Shown in pieces: positions 63,886 through 64,000 of a DNA stretch of 64,000 bases. Source of the DNA: Acidimicrobiia bacterium (lineage in GTDB: Bacteria > Actinomycetota > Acidimicrobiia > Acidimicrobiales > Aldehydirespiratoraceae). A program made the position numbers and the translations under genes. The notes below the pieces were generated by a model that ran no database searches, was not told where the DNA came from, and worked only from the letters and a program-made list of their open reading frames with translations. The stretch is from contig JAJEDD010000018.1 of NCBI GenBank assembly GCA_022821685.1, forward strand, positions 126,655 through 190,654, written 5' to 3'. How positions within the stretch are numbered: position 1 is the stretch's first letter; every line of letters starts with the position of its first letter.

Positions 63886-64000
63886 CTACAGGGAGGCGAT
63901 CAGCTTCTCCACCCGCTCGTCGCGGGACTTGAACGGATCCTTGCACAGCACGGTCCGCTGGGACTGATCGTTGAGCTTCAGATGCACCCAGTCGACGGTG
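63886..64000 (-). CDS. pafA: Pup-protein ligase PafA, C-terminal end (rest outside window)
   Basis: The last 37 residues are visible: [20 protein letters not shown] then [16 protein letters not shown], the conserved PafA C-terminus. Attaches prokaryotic ubiquitin-like protein to lysines. Immediately precedes pafB as in mycobacteria. Confidence 0.9.
   Translation of the reverse strand, partial: TVDWVHLKLNDQSQRTVLCKDPFKSRDERVEKLIASL

Overview
The window is a GC-rich (about 70%) chromosomal segment of an actinobacterium, most likely of the class Acidimicrobiia. The supporting evidence is the pafA-pafB-pafC (pupylation/proteasome accessory) block running into tatA-tatC-helY, a DUF4193-type acidic protein, a ThyX-type thymidylate synthase, frequent GTG starts, and many starts that sit 6-8 nt after a TANNNT box (leaderless transcription). 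No rRNA, tRNA, CRISPR array or intact insertion sequence was seen.

Layout. 0-4.95 kb: the C-terminus of an indolepyruvate:ferredoxin oxidoreductase, a large SNF2 helicase and a small unknown partner. 5.0-34.7 kb: a catabolic island made of two parallel cassettes. Each has a GcvT-like (folate-dependent) protein, a BMP-family (nucleoside-type) ABC importer (lipoprotein, double ATPase, two permeases), a three-subunit molybdenum hydroxylase of the xanthine dehydrogenase family, Rieske oxygenases (three in all), and an SDR dehydrogenase. They are accompanied by a ferredoxin, a purine-type deaminase, an adenosine-deaminase relative, an alpha/beta hydrolase and an XRE-cupin regulator. I infer uptake, N-demethylation and hydroxylation of modified (probably methylated) purines or nucleosides; the substrate is not proven. 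34.7-35.5 kb: a vapBC module. 35.5-42 kb: hisI, trpE, ygfZ, a membrane J-protein, trpF, trpB, trpA. 42-53 kb: housekeeping and repair genes (flavin disulfide reductase, a LexA-box alkB homologue, thiD, algH/yqgE, thyX-like, M20 peptidase and others). 53.1-55.9 kb: a defence or toxin island scar with parDE, a decayed DUF1156 methylase gene, a second vapBC and a new small gene pair. 55.9-64 kb: helY, tatC, tatA/B, a small membrane protein, GDPD, lepB, pafC, pafB and the end of pafA, all on the minus strand.

Two sequence-level phenomena stand out. (1) Gaps inside operons are repeatedly filled by tiny ORFs that overlap the upstream stop and the downstream start by 4 nt (ATGA/GTGA) at both ends. 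At least seven junctions show this, and four show clear short tandem duplication of the start region (offsets 62, 71, 71 and 62+48 nt). (2) A dispersed intergenic repeat of about 135 bp, with partial copies, occurs in at least nine places, often placed so that its tail supplies or touches a stop codon.
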